DNA of 47,689 nt from an uncultured Clostridium sp. GTDB lineage: Bacteria > Bacillota_A > Clostridia > TANB77 > CAG-508. The notes beneath the pieces are model-generated. The model had not been told where the DNA came from. It did no database searches and saw nothing but the letters and a program-made list of their open reading frames with translations. The position numbers were made by a program, and so were the translations under genes. The stretch is taken from positions 1 through 47,689 of the forward strand of contig CAMLYR010000002.1 of assembly GCA_946491915.1 (NCBI GenBank). The letters run 5' to 3'. Of this stretch, positions 8,903 through 18,339 are shown in pieces; within the stretch, counting starts at the first letter, position 1, and the number at the start of each line of letters is the position of its first letter.

Positions 8903-9436
8903 TCATTTTTCAATCCGTCGTATATATAACCCAAAATATTCTGCAAATTTATATATTATTTTCCTTGCTTTACCCATAGCAAGCAGTATTGGTTTTACCA
9001 TTTTGATATATGTATTTTCTTTTTGCCATTTCTTTTTTACTGATGCAATACCTACTCTCTTTTTTAAATAAAAAAGAATTCCATAATCATTATACTCTGA
9101 AAAATAACATTCTTGAGATGAAGCGAATTTCTCTTCGTTTTCTTTTTTTGCACCAATCAAGCTATAGTTTTGGTACAATATGGTTACCTTTACAATTTTT
9201 GTTTTACTTCCATTCTTTCTTGTATATTCCTCAACATCTAAATCTCCTGTCAAAGAAAGCAAATTGCCTTTTTCCACATTTACACCAGCCATTTTTTTGC
9301 AATATCGGCTGTAAAATAAAAAAGAGCCAACTATTTTGCTGCTTAAAAATACACAAAATAAATTGACTCTATCTCTACAAACTGAACTGCGTATGACTGA
9401 TATGATACCCATACCCGAGGAAAAATACCTCTGCAC
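8903..9436 (-). pseudogene. Decayed single-strand DNA-binding protein fragment fused to unknown sequence
   Basis: The middle of this 177-residue frame (VNVEKGNLLSLTGDLDVEEYTRKNGSKTKIVKVTILYQ shortened: VEKGNLLSLTGDL and EEYTRKNGSKTK) resembles the second half of an SSB OB fold, where KKGSLVEVSGRL and SYTDKDGNK are usual. The first about 40 residues read poorly, with no ribosome binding site at the ATG, and there is no normal SSB N-terminus or acidic DDDIPF-type tail. The last 60 residues are basic and unrecognised. I read it as a remnant, possibly rearranged. An intact SSB is present at 32576. It could instead be a divergent expressed protein; the evidence is modest. Confidence 0.4.
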
Positions 9437-9635
9437 AAATTACAAATTTTATGTACTAAAAATACCATAAAATAATGCTTTTGTCCATTTATACTTTCAT
9501 TTTTATTCCAAAAACTTCTTCAAATCCACAATGATTCTATAACATTTATTACTACTAAAAATATAGAAAGACCTTCCAGAAAGAACAGCTAGAAAGATTT
9601 TTTCTCATTCCTGACTAATAGAAGTATAAAACAAA

Positions 9636-9663
9636 AAAAGAGACTGCCCAAGCAATCTCTTTT
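9636..9663 (-). terminator. Intrinsic terminator of the leucine-rich-repeat gene
   Basis: A 12-bp stem (AAAAGAGA, one G-U pair, TGC; loop TTGG on the minus strand) followed by a run of T on the minus strand. It lies 12 nt after the stop at 9675. Between it and 9437 I see only AT-rich sequence with no gene. Confidence 0.85.
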
Positions 9664-9674
9664 CTCTGCTATTT

Positions 9675-10970
9675 TCATTTACTTACAACGTCCAATCTAT
9701 AATTCTTTTTATCATATTTTATTTCCATATCAAACAAATCCAAAATTTTCTTTGATTCATCCAATGTAAAGTCTATCACACCAAAAACATCATCTGCTCC
9801 TTCTCTAGGCGTATCTATTTTTCCTTCATATATAGCAACAGCAATCTCTTTTCCATCTTTTTTCATATGCAGTCTATATACATATTGCCAACCTCCTTCC
9901 CCATCTTTTTCTTGACTTCTTTCATCCACACTAGGAATTCCCGCTGCATTTAACACATAAATCATAGGAATTTTAACAGTTCCCCTTTCATCTATATATG
10001 GTGCTGTGTAGTCAAAATCTACCTTTTCTCCATTCAAATACAAATCCAATCCTGTGTATAATTTTACGTTTTTTGCATTTGGTCCAGAATCATAGGCAGT
10101 AAGCTTTAAAATTTCTTCCATTTCTTTTTGCGTCTTTCCTATCATAATAATTGCATCTAAAGCCCAGCTCTTATAAAATGTGTTCCAGCCAACTTCTTCT
10201 ACACTTCTTGGAAAAACAATGACACCAAAACCAGGGATGCCAACAAAATTTTCCTCTCCAATTCTTTTCACACCTTCCGGTATTGTAACATATCCCAATC
10301 CTTCAAAGTACTGAAATGCTCTGTCTTCGATTTCTGTAGTTCCTTCTGATATGTTTAATTTTTCTAAAGTACTCTTACTATTTTCTATTACTTCTTTATC
10401 TTCCGGCCATGTTGCTCTAAACACAACTTCTCCTTTTTGCAAAGCTTCTCTGTTTCCTAGCTCTCTGCTTCCTCTGTCATCTAATGGGTCACCATACTTA
10501 TAATGATATCGAATTTCTCCAGCCACAACTATATATCGATAATTTTCTTCTGCAATAACAATTTCTTCCAAATTATCGCAATTTTCAAATATACCAGGAA
10601 AACCTTCTCTATATAACTCTTGTACACTTGCAGGTATTGTAACACTTTTTATACGTTTTCCCTCCTCTGTTTGAAAAGCCATATACCGAATTTCTGTGCA
10701 ACCCTCTGGTATCACCACATTTACTTCCTCTCCATAATATCCATTTAATATTTTTGTTCCTTTCACCCATTCAAAGCCATTTTCATCTATTTCTGTTTCC
10801 AAAGCAACCTCTTCAAACACTATTCTTGCTGAGGCACAGGATGTGTTCATAACACATAAAATACCAATCATACCTGCACTCAGCATCTTTTTTGCACCCA
10901 TAGCTTTCTTTTTCATCATACATACACTAAAAATACATAACATACCAACAAAACATATTATCATAGTCAT
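9675..10970 (-). CDS. Secreted BspA-type leucine-rich-repeat protein with a stalk-like C-terminal domain
   Basis: The N-terminus has two hydrophobic stretches split by KKKAMGAKK (residues about 2-18 and 28-45), so it may be membrane-anchored or have an unusual signal. The second stretch ends NTSCASA, a possible signal-peptidase or lipobox site. Residues about 70-300 hold BspA-type leucine-rich repeats (VNVVIPEGCTEIRYMAF, IKSVTIPASVQELY, LGYVTIPEGVKRIGEENF), which usually mediate adhesion. Residues about 310-430 resemble a copper-amine-oxidase N-terminal (stalk) domain: LYLNGEKVDFDYTAPYID...VKIPMIYVLNAAG. The ATG is supported by AAGGAGGG with good spacing. Its terminator is at 9636-9663. The partner or ligand is unknown. 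Confidence 0.8.
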   Translation of the reverse strand: MTMIICFVGMLCIFSVCMMKKKAMGAKKMLSAGMIGILCVMNTSCASARIVFEEVALETEIDENGFEWVKGTKILNGYYGEEVNVVIPEGCTEIRYMAFQTEEGKRIKSVTIPASVQELYREGFPGIFENCDNLEEIVIAEENYRYIVVAGEIRYHYKYGDPLDDRGSRELGNREALQKGEVVFRATWPEDKEVIENSKSTLEKLNISEGTTEIEDRAFQYFEGLGYVTIPEGVKRIGEENFVGIPGFGVIVFPRSVEEVGWNTFYKSWALDAIIMIGKTQKEMEEILKLTAYDSGPNAKNVKLYTGLDLYLNGEKVDFDYTAPYIDERGTVKIPMIYVLNAAGIPSVDERSQEKDGEGGWQYVYRLHMKKDGKEIAVAIYEGKIDTPREGADDVFGVIDFTLDESKKILDLFDMEIKYDKKNYRLDVVSK

Positions 10971-11008
10971 ACTTTTTCCCTCCTTCTTTATTCATACAAT
11001 TTTTTATT

Positions 11009-12907
11009 TTAAACTTTTTTTGCTTGCAGCTGCAGCATACAAGGGGCGCTTCCCTTTGAAAGATGCATATATCTAAATTCCAGCACTTTCTTGTCTGCTT
11101 CCGTTTTTGTTGGCGGAATAGTGCCTTCAAACAAATACCATCTATTGGGGTTGCTTATTTTATCTTCAACCTCTTTTCTATTTGGCTGTAAAAACTTTCC
11201 TACTGCTTTTCCCCCAAATTCAATGCCTGCACAGTGGGAACTGGCATTAGAAATAAGATATACTTTTATGTTGATTGAATGCTGTGCTGAATTGGAAAAT
11301 ATAAATTTCATGTTGTATTGCACTGCATAATTAGCAACATTATCATACCATTCTTCTTCGTTATTTACATTGGCAACACAGTCATCATCACGGTCTAAGC
11401 TTGCCAAACCATCAGGATTGTTTCCCAAAAATCCGCCTTCTATCAAATGGATTGGATTACTCTCATACTCATTACATTTATGATCTACCTGCCCAGTCTT
11501 AGGATTTTTTTTACGAGGATAACAAAGCTGATAAAAATAGGAGGTTTCCAATTCCTCTTTATGTTTTTCAAGTGCATCTTTTTGATTTCCGTCAGTAGCA
11601 CTTTCAGGATAATATTTGTCTAAATCTGATTGGTAAAGTATGTCCTTGGCATCTACTTCTACACACGTTGATAATTGCCATGTGGGGGCAATGCCCGCAT
11701 AAGTTTTTCTATGTTTTTGTTTTGGTAATACATACGGTTTTTCTTCAGAATAATTGAGTATCCTATTTAAAACTTCTTTTTCTCTTTCTTTTTCAATAAG
11801 ATAAACTGCAACAATGGCATCACTTTTCACCTTTATACAAGAAAGCACCTCTAATAATTTTTCGGAAAAATCACCTTTCAACACTATTTTACTATGGTCG
11901 TATCCTATTGTAATCTTTTTTAGTGTATACTCTTTCCAAAAGCTCTTCCAGACATCTATTGCTAATCCCCATGAATATGTAGTAGTTTCTTCTCCATGCT
12001 GTTTTAAATACAAATCCAAAGGGTCAGGATTGGGATTATATACTTGTACCACATAGATATATTTATTATATTCTATTTTATCCACTTTTCCCACCGCATC
12101 TATATTATCTTCATTGTCAACTTTTCCATAAGATAAATAGATCAATGCCTCATTTTCTTTTTCCAATTTTACTCTGTTTAATAGCAATGCTCCGTTCGTA
12201 AAGTAAGACAACAAGGGAGCTTCAGGATAATTGCAATAAATAAGAGGCTTTTTTTTAGCTTGTTCAAATACAAGTTTTCTCTTTGTCCAAATCCAAGGTA
12301 TGTCACAAAAAATATCCTCATATTTATGTCTAAGTAGAATATTCTCATTATATACTAACTCAAATTCTTTACTTGGCATTTGTTTTTTCGCCGCCAAATT
12401 TTGGTTCATATTTGAATAAAACTCCAAATCCTCTTTATTAATTACAGCAGGCGGCAATGGTGGATTTAACGCCCTAGTCCATGCCTTTTGATAGGTATCC
12501 TCCAAATCCTCTCCAAACACCACCCCTGCAAACATATCTTCTTTTTGGTTTATGGTCAATAAAATGGTAACTTTGTCTGCCTTTGTGTCTGTTATCACCT
12601 TTGAAGTCATTTTAGCATGGGTAAACACAATGGAACGCTCACTCAATTCTTCTACTTTTATATTGACTGCCAAATCTCTGTAATATCCCTCATCATACAC
12701 AGGCATTTTTGCCCACTGCAGCAGTCTTTGCACATTGATATTTTGATAATCTGATTTTGGAACCTCCAATGCTACAAGCATTTCATTTTTTATTTCATAT
12801 GCTTTTGCAACAGAGGTTTTTGGTGTTTTCACCTGCACTTTATAGCTTGTGATATACTCTGTTTCAATGGGATTTTGTTCATTTTTTGATATCAAACGAA
12901 ATGACAT
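11009..12907 (-). CDS. Unknown 632-residue protein
   Basis: I do not recognise this protein. It has no signal peptide or membrane segment, is rich in beta-type sequence and lacks obvious repeats. Local features are LNPPLPPAVINKED (about 148), a Tyr/Trp-rich middle, EGGFLGNNPDGLASLDRDDDC (shortened; about 510-530) with an Asp-rich loop that could bind calcium, and a C-terminal sandwich-like section ending MLQLQAKKV. The ATG follows AAAGGTGGTG. The downstream LRR gene begins 38 nt after its stop, so they are probably one operon. A large cytoplasmic-looking product in front of a secreted protein could be a substrate of a specialised export route, but I see no signature for one. Confidence 0.7.
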   Translation of the reverse strand: MSFRLISKNEQNPIETEYITSYKVQVKTPKTSVAKAYEIKNEMLVALEVPKSDYQNINVQRLLQWAKMPVYDEGYYRDLAVNIKVEELSERSIVFTHAKMTSKVITDTKADKVTILLTINQKEDMFAGVVFGEDLEDTYQKAWTRALNPPLPPAVINKEDLEFYSNMNQNLAAKKQMPSKEFELVYNENILLRHKYEDIFCDIPWIWTKRKLVFEQAKKKPLIYCNYPEAPLLSYFTNGALLLNRVKLEKENEALIYLSYGKVDNEDNIDAVGKVDKIEYNKYIYVVQVYNPNPDPLDLYLKQHGEETTTYSWGLAIDVWKSFWKEYTLKKITIGYDHSKIVLKGDFSEKLLEVLSCIKVKSDAIVAVYLIEKEREKEVLNRILNYSEEKPYVLPKQKHRKTYAGIAPTWQLSTCVEVDAKDILYQSDLDKYYPESATDGNQKDALEKHKEELETSYFYQLCYPRKKNPKTGQVDHKCNEYESNPIHLIEGGFLGNNPDGLASLDRDDDCVANVNNEEEWYDNVANYAVQYNMKFIFSNSAQHSINIKVYLISNASSHCAGIEFGGKAVGKFLQPNRKEVEDKISNPNRWYLFEGTIPPTKTEADKKVLEFRYMHLSKGSAPCMLQLQAKKV

Positions 12908-13041
12908 ATGCTACACCACCTTTTTTTACATTTTTACTGCAATTTCAGTTCTGTCAAAGCTCCGTATCAATATAAAAAATTGAGGGTGTTATTAAAGTGA
13001 TGAAATAAGGACATACTAATAACAAAGGAGATGTTATTGGT

Positions 13042-13689
13042 ATGGAATGTAAAAATGTGTAGCAACAGAACACAGCAAAAATGGATTTATAAAAGGGCAT
13101 GAAAGATATAAATGCAAAAATTGTGGTTATCAATTTGTACCGACTTTACAGAAGGAATTGGATGAGCAGACAAAATGAATTGTATGTTTATGATACATTA
13201 ATGGGTTATTTTTTAGAACAATCGCTGGTTTATTGAATACTTCTTACCCAGCATATTAAGCTGGATAAGAAAATTTGCATTACAGCATTATGAAAAACCA
13301 CAGCCTACTTCAGAAGCTGTGGTAATACAATTAGATGAAATGTGGCACTTTCTACATTTAAAAAAAACAAACTTTGGATATGGAAAGCATATTGTCGTGA
13401 CATCACTACACTTAAAAATCACTCCAAAGATTAAAAAAGTGGAATATAAAAATTTATATTACTGACAATTAGAAGTCTTATGAAGAAGTTATCCCAGAAG
13501 AACTATTATGACAAAATAAAAAATACACTTCTCCTATTGAAAGGAACAATTCTCGTCAAAGACATTGGTTTCTTCAGAAGAAAAATATGTGTTGTATCCC
13601 CTTCTTTAGAAATGGTAGATTTAACTATATTTCTTTTTATCATGTTTCATTGTAATTCCTCTTTCTCATTCCATTCATTATTTGCTTAA
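13042..13689 (+). pseudogene. Decayed IS1-family transposase
   Basis: No single frame is intact, but pieces in different frames line up with an IS1-type transposase. They are a zinc-finger-like start (MECK..., GHERYKCKNCGYQFVPT), LPSILRWIRKFALQHYEKPQPTS-like sequence near 13236-13310, VIQLDEMWHFLHLKK with the catalytic Asp (about 13326-13370), YGKHIVVTSLHLK, and a C-terminus RRKICVVSPSLEMVDLTIF (about 13580-13640). Stops and frameshifts interrupt it at least four times. An upstream AAAGGAG at 13024 is still visible. The short open frame at 13480-13689 is only the tail of this element. It marks past insertion between the two accessory blocks. I could not define the terminal inverted repeats. 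Confidence 0.8.
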
Positions 13690-13738
13690 TACCCTTTATT
13701 ATTTTATTTAGATTTTTTATAATTGGCAAAACTTTTCG

Positions 13739-13794
13739 ATTCGACAAAATAATTGACAATAATAATTGACAATAAAAGGATAAGATAGTATTCT
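13739..13794 (+). promoter_or_regulatory. Sigma-A promoter with an upstream Spo0A-box-like site
   Basis: TTGACA at 13766-13771 and TATTCT at 13789-13794 with a 17-bp spacer. A second TTGACA is at 13753. Just upstream, TTCGACAAAA (minus strand TTTTGTCGAA) matches the Spo0A box. A closely similar arrangement recurs at 17598-17638. It would drive the gene pair at 13978 and 14875 with a leader of about 180 nt. Confidence 0.55.
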
Positions 13795-13918
13795 TAATAT
13801 TAATATTTTTTTGTGATATTGTTGCATTTTAGATTAAGAAAAGTAAATCATATTTTATTCCTGCTAAATATTTATTATCGTCTATTGTTTTATCCATAAA
13901 TATTTTAAAAAAAGGGTA

Positions 13919-13944
13919 ATAAAACGCTAATATTAGTGTTTTAT
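13919..13944. repeat. 26-nt palindrome in the leader of the 13978 gene
   Basis: ATAAAACGCTAAT / ATTAGTGTTTTAT, perfect apart from one G-U type pair. It lies about 25 nt upstream of the ribosome binding site. It could be an operator or an RNA hairpin; no T-run follows, so it is not a standard terminator. Confidence 0.5.
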
Positions 13945-13977
13945 ATAAAAAATAATTTATGAAAGGGGTAACAAAGT

Positions 13978-14868
13978 ATGGATTTTAGGATTGGCACAGG
14001 TGGTATGTCTTACACAAATGCTTTACAAACAAATCAAAACAAGAAAGTAGAAAGACAAAGTTTTCAAGGCGGTTTGGAGAAAGTGATACAATACAAAAAA
14101 TTGACTGAGCCACAAGACAAAATTGAATTTTTAGAAAAATCTGTCATCAACAAATCAGAATTAAATGACAGCATGGATTTCAGCGGTATGACAGACGCAG
14201 AGAAATTAGAAAAAATAAAAGAACTCAATGACAACACGGACTTTAGTAGTATGACAGATGTTGAGAAGTATGGAATCATACGAGAAAGATATGAAACGGC
14301 TTTTCCTGATTTGAGGGCCAGAATGGTGATTGGTCTTGTTGCTGATTCTGCGAATAAGATTCCTTTTTTTGAAATCAATTTCAAAATTCGAGACCAATAT
14401 GAGGAGGACATGAAAAAAGTCGGAGTATCAAATACGAAAGAAATTTATGCAGCTTATAAAGGCTATGACAAAATGACAGAGGAACAAAAATGGGAAAGCA
14501 TTCAAAAACAATATGGCAATCCTAAAAATGGTATTGAACAGATTTGTGCATTGTCAGAAGCATGTAACGCCGGATTAATTGACGTTGATGTATTCCATGA
14601 TATCTGTAGCCGAGTACGGCAAAAGGCTAATCATGCCGGTGCGGAAAGCAGAGGACGAGATTATGTAGGAGAAAAGCTTTTTACAACGAGCATCGGTGAT
14701 TACTTTGGATATGAATGGCTGCAAAACAATAAAATTGACTTTAATGAAATTGGAACAGAAGCAAAACAATATAAAAGATTTGATGACCTCCAAATGCAGA
14801 GAGAATTTAATTTTGAAGTAGATTATATTACATATTTAATGAATGCTTTAGACGAAAGAGAGGATTGA
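13978..14868 (+). CDS. Unknown 296-residue protein preceding the large secreted repeat protein
   Basis: I do not recognise this family. The protein is hydrophilic, with no signal peptide. It starts with a Gly/Asn/Gln-rich segment (MDFRIGTGGMSYTNALQTNQ) and has a short internal repeat around residues 62-105: MDFSGMTDAEKLEKIKE then TDFSSMTDVEKYGIIRE. The rest looks helical, with KIPFFEINFKIRDQYEEDM and a tail rich in Phe/Tyr. The ribosome binding site GAAAGGGG supports the start. It stops 6 nt before the next gene, so the two are co-transcribed, probably from the Spo0A-box promoter at 13739-13794. A chaperone-like or regulatory role for the secreted partner is possible but unproven. Confidence 0.75.
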   Translation: MDFRIGTGGMSYTNALQTNQNKKVERQSFQGGLEKVIQYKKLTEPQDKIEFLEKSVINKSELNDSMDFSGMTDAEKLEKIKELNDNTDFSSMTDVEKYGIIRERYETAFPDLRARMVIGLVADSANKIPFFEINFKIRDQYEEDMKKVGVSNTKEIYAAYKGYDKMTEEQKWESIQKQYGNPKNGIEQICALSEACNAGLIDVDVFHDICSRVRQKANHAGAESRGRDYVGEKLFTTSIGDYFGYEWLQNNKIDFNEIGTEAKQYKRFDDLQMQREFNFEVDYITYLMNALDERED

Positions 14869-14874
14869 TGAAGT

Positions 14875-17496
14875 ATGAAAAAGTTAATGTCTTTGCTATT
14901 GAGTACCGCATTATGTTTCTCATTGGCAATGCCAACCATTGCTTTTGGTGCTGAAGAAAGCGTCATAGAATCAGACATGACAAATACAAATCCAGAAGAT
15001 GATACCTTAGACAAAAAGGAGGACGAAAGCATTTTAGAAAATGACGAAACAGAACAATCCAACCAGGAAACTGCCTTAAATGATGATAAGACAGAAGAAA
15101 ACGATGATATCATATCAGACAGTGATGAAGCAGAAGAAAATCATCATGGTGATGATAAAGCAGAAACAGATAACAATGAAATAAATTCTGGTGATGATAT
15201 GCCTGTTGTTTCCATTACCATGGATGAAACAGGAAAAATACAAAAAATTGATTCTGATGAGGGCATTTTGGTGGAGCCGGCTCTGCCAGAAGAAGAGGAT
15301 ATAACAGATGCAGAAATTTTAAACCGTCAAGGAGAAATTGACAGTGAAGAAAATGTTGTGTCAGAAAAAATGCAAGCAAAGGCAGCTCCTATACAAGGTG
15401 TTTTAACCGATTATTATGGTGTTCTTATAGAAAGTCGTGAGAGTGATGACAATGATTCACCATCTATAAGCGAACCCATAGATGGCGCAAACAGCAACAT
15501 GCAGAAATATACCTATTATTCTACAAAAGAACATTACAACCATAAAGTTTCTATTACTATTAGATCAGAAGGCGTAGGGCTGAATGAAAGACTTAGCACC
15601 AGTGCCGGAAAAATAGATTATTCTGATACATCAGAGCTAATTGATGTTGTTCTTGACCCTACAAATAATGCTCTGTTGGCATACTCAATAAAGTATAATA
15701 TTGTAAATTTAGACCCTGAAGAAAAACAGGTCAGATTTGAATGTTCTGTGGAGCCTCCCCAAGATAAGTCAAAAAGAATCACTAGAGTATTTATTATCAA
15801 ATTAAAAGGTTCTGAAGAAAGCGGAGATAATTTAGCTGCTCCTACTTCACCGGAATTTATAGTGGATCATGATAAAACAGGATTGCTTTTGACAGGGATT
15901 GATTCCAGAATGGAATATCGTAAGGAAGAAACAGATACATGGATAGATTGTACTGACAGCAACATTGCTTTTGCTGCACCGGAAGCAAACACAAATTATT
16001 ATATTCGTTACAAAGCACAAGGTGATATCCCTGCTTCTGCAACAAAAAAAATAACAGCTTATGCAAGACCTGTCGCTTCCATCATTCGTATTGATGCTGC
16101 CACAGAACGCCTAAGACAAGCTGTTGGATATACTTTTGACAAAACATATGAAATGAAAATTGATAATGGAAATTATTTTGATGTAACAGACGAAATTATA
16201 GAAACCGGGGCTGCCCCTTTTTTAGATAAAGTACCTGCCGGAACACAGCAAACATTGTATATTCGAAAAAAAGCAACTGATGTTGTACCTGCCGGTTTTG
16301 AAACACAAATTACACTTTTACCAAGAGCAGTTACACCAACAAGTTTAAAGTTTGATAATGTGACTTTTCAGTTGACAGGCGTTACAGCAGGTATGGAATA
16401 TTTGAATCCTACAACATCAAAATGGGTTTCTATTAGTAAAGATATGGATTTATCATCCTTTGCATCTGCTGAAAATGACGTTGAAATGAAGGTACGTGTA
16501 AAACAAACAGCAACAAATTCTGCTTCCCGCCCATATGTATTTACAATATCACAATTAGCTCCTGCTCCAACATGGAAAATGGATTATAAAAATGAATTGA
16601 TTACAGGATTTACAGCAAATCAAAATTATGAATGGAGAAAAGCGGGAACTACGACTTGGAAAACCTTTCAAGGTTCTTCTGTTTCTCTTTCCCAATTAGG
16701 CTATACAAACAGTGGATTTAATATTTATGTGCGTCGCTGCCAAACGGCTGCAGAGCCTTATTCTGCTGCTGCTTATATCAAAATACCTTCCAGACCAAAC
16801 GGCCCTGTCATAAATTTTACATGTAATGACCCTAGATATAAAGATGATGTTGTACTGAAAGACATGAATTCTTCCATGCAATATAGTTTAGATTTAGGAA
16901 AGACATGGGAGAATGTTACCAAAACAGAAATGGTAACAGATTTCCGTAGTGCAAGCTACAAAATTTATTTCCGTTATAAAGCAACAGACAGTGCTTTTTC
17001 ATCTAAAAACACTATTTTTACTGTCGGAACAAGAGCAAAAGCACCAACAGCTTCTATTAATAAAACAACAGAAATTTTAAACACATTATCTACTATGGAA
17101 TATTCTTATGATAATGTTAATTTTACCCATTGTAATGGAAATATGGATATGAAAGCAATCATTGATGCTATTCCTGCTGGAAAAACAAAAAGCATTTATA
17201 TTCGAAAATTTGCTACAGAAACAACTCCATACAGTCTTACGAAAGAAATTATAATGTATGCAAGAAGTAGCGCACCTACAACACCAAAATATGATAGTGC
17301 AACACAAAAAATTAATGGCATGACAACTGCTATGATGTATAAATCGAATACCGAAACAACTTGGCATACACTTTCAAAGGGAACTAGTATAAGTGTTGCA
17401 AGCTATATTAAAAATAATCCAAACACTATAATAGAAATTAGATATAAGGCAACATCAACATCATCTGCTTCTGAACCATTATTTATTAAATTATAG
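14875..17496 (+). CDS. Large secreted protein: acidic stalk plus tandem beta-sandwich repeats
   Basis: A Sec signal peptide (MKKLMSLLLS..., cut near AFG-AEE) is followed by a strongly acidic, Asp/Glu/Asn-rich region (residues about 28-170) and then a globular part. From about residue 320 to the end, modules of roughly 80-90 residues repeat. Each has a pattern like TGVTAGMEYLNPTTSKWVSI, then S...VRVKQTATNSASRPYVF, as in many surface proteins of gut Firmicutes. I count about six modules. There is no LPXTG sorting signal or C-terminal membrane segment, so anchoring must be non-covalent or the protein is released. It is translated from GAGAGGA and follows the 13978 gene by 6 nt. The ligand is unknown. 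Confidence 0.82.
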   Translation: MKKLMSLLLSTALCFSLAMPTIAFGAEESVIESDMTNTNPEDDTLDKKEDESILENDETEQSNQETALNDDKTEENDDIISDSDEAEENHHGDDKAETDNNEINSGDDMPVVSITMDETGKIQKIDSDEGILVEPALPEEEDITDAEILNRQGEIDSEENVVSEKMQAKAAPIQGVLTDYYGVLIESRESDDNDSPSISEPIDGANSNMQKYTYYSTKEHYNHKVSITIRSEGVGLNERLSTSAGKIDYSDTSELIDVVLDPTNNALLAYSIKYNIVNLDPEEKQVRFECSVEPPQDKSKRITRVFIIKLKGSEESGDNLAAPTSPEFIVDHDKTGLLLTGIDSRMEYRKEETDTWIDCTDSNIAFAAPEANTNYYIRYKAQGDIPASATKKITAYARPVASIIRIDAATERLRQAVGYTFDKTYEMKIDNGNYFDVTDEIIETGAAPFLDKVPAGTQQTLYIRKKATDVVPAGFETQITLLPRAVTPTSLKFDNVTFQLTGVTAGMEYLNPTTSKWVSISKDMDLSSFASAENDVEMKVRVKQTATNSASRPYVFTISQLAPAPTWKMDYKNELITGFTANQNYEWRKAGTTTWKTFQGSSVSLSQLGYTNSGFNIYVRRCQTAAEPYSAAAYIKIPSRPNGPVINFTCNDPRYKDDVVLKDMNSSMQYSLDLGKTWENVTKTEMVTDFRSASYKIYFRYKATDSAFSSKNTIFTVGTRAKAPTASINKTTEILNTLSTMEYSYDNVNFTHCNGNMDMKAIIDAIPAGKTKSIYIRKFATETTPYSLTKEIIMYARSSAPTTPKYDSATQKINGMTTAMMYKSNTETTWHTLSKGTSISVASYIKNNPNTIIEIRYKATSTSSASEPLFIKL

Positions 17497-17596
17497 TACA
17501 AAAAATATTCTACATTCGTAATAATATAAAATATTGATATTGTTTCAGAAACATATCATTTTTCTATATAAACCTTTAGAATAAGAGATAAAATTT

Positions 17597-17638
17597 CTCG
17601 ACAAAATAATTTACTATAAAAGAATACTGTGATATTCT
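17597..17638 (+). promoter_or_regulatory. Second copy of the Spo0A-box sigma-A promoter
   Basis: CTCGACAAAATAATT (17597-17611) repeats the upstream element of the promoter at 13741. TTTACT (17610-17615) and TATTCT (17633-17638) are 17 bp apart, and the following TTAATA is also shared. No protein gene follows on this strand within 1.9 kb, so it would produce a non-coding transcript or is a relic. Confidence 0.5.
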
Positions 17639-17644
17639 TAATAA

Positions 17645-17680
17645 AAAGTAGTATATCAGAACATTAATAAATACTACTTT
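17645..17680. repeat. Inverted repeat at the start of the possible 17.6-kb transcript
   Basis: Perfect 10-bp arms AAAGTAGTAT / ATACTACTTT with a 16-nt loop, starting 7 nt after the -10 box at 17633. It would be the first hairpin of any RNA made from that promoter. Confidence 0.5.
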
Positions 17681-17847
17681 ATAATATTATTTGAGTAGGG
17701 CTTTCAGTTTATGTCCGTATAGCAGCAATGGTGCAGGAATCTAGTTTATCCCTTTTCATATTTCTAAGGTTCAGACTTTTTCTGCAAAGATTGGTATGAA
17801 ACAGATTAATAATATAGTACAGTAAACCTTTATCAAGAAGGAATCCC

Positions 17848-17922
17848 AAAAGTAAAAGTAGAGTTGGTAACTTCCAGCCCTACTTTTACTTTTAAGAAAT
17901 CTCATTGGAAGAGATTTCTTAA
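17848..17922. other. Two adjacent strong hairpins in a gene-free stretch
   Basis: The first has a perfect 14-bp outer stem (AAAAGTAAAAGTAG / CTACTTTTACTTTT, 17848-17861 with 17880-17893) and a further inner stem GTTGG/CCAGC. The second has a perfect 12-bp stem (TTAAGAAATCTC / GAGATTTCTTAA, 17892-17903 with 17911-17922). They share two bases. The flanking 17683-17847 and 17923-18130 hold no gene I can support. They could be a folded RNA, element ends, or a recombinase substrate. Confidence 0.55.
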
Positions 17923-18133
17923 AAGCCAGGAGTATCTCAACTTAAACAAGCCAATCCTTGCTATCTTAAAAATACAACACTTCTTAAATAACGACATAAA
18001 AATATGGAAATGTATATATGCTATTTATCTATTTCCATATTTTTATGAGTAATTTTTATCTGTTCTACACTTTTTTATTTACCAATTCATTATCTATTTC
18101 TCTTGGTATTATTATAGAAGAAAATAATTTTTT

Positions 18134-18158
18134 ACTTTGAAAATAAAATTTTCAAAGC
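18134..18158. repeat. 25-bp palindrome family, copy 1
   Basis: Arms CTTTGAAAAT / ATTTTCAAAG around AAA. The last base differs from the family (C for T). It lies in the gene-free stretch 3' of the resolvase. A weaker hairpin at about 18188-18222 (AATCAAA...TTTGATT) may be the terminator of the resolvase gene. Confidence 0.6.
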
Positions 18159-18339
18159 AAAAAATTAATCTACTTTTAGTTTTTCCTAATCAAAAAAGCT
18201 CCAAAAAGGAACTTCTTTGATTTTGCTGGCTGCATAACTTCATCCTTATACATATTCACTTAAAATTTTATGTTCCTTGTTTTATTTTATGGGTTTTAAA
18301 ATCATATTTATATAAATTATCATAATTATATTTCATTCA

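Noticed and set aside
9010..9366. Plus-strand frame of 118 codons opposite the SSB-like fragment
   Set aside because: Composition is Phe/Leu-rich shadow sequence and there is no ribosome binding site.
13480..13689. Separate small gene of 69 codons
   Set aside because: It is the frame-shifted tail of the IS1-family transposase remnant.
17864..18052. Small plus-strand gene of 62 codons
   Set aside because: It runs across two perfect hairpins, has no ribosome binding site and no protein-like pattern.
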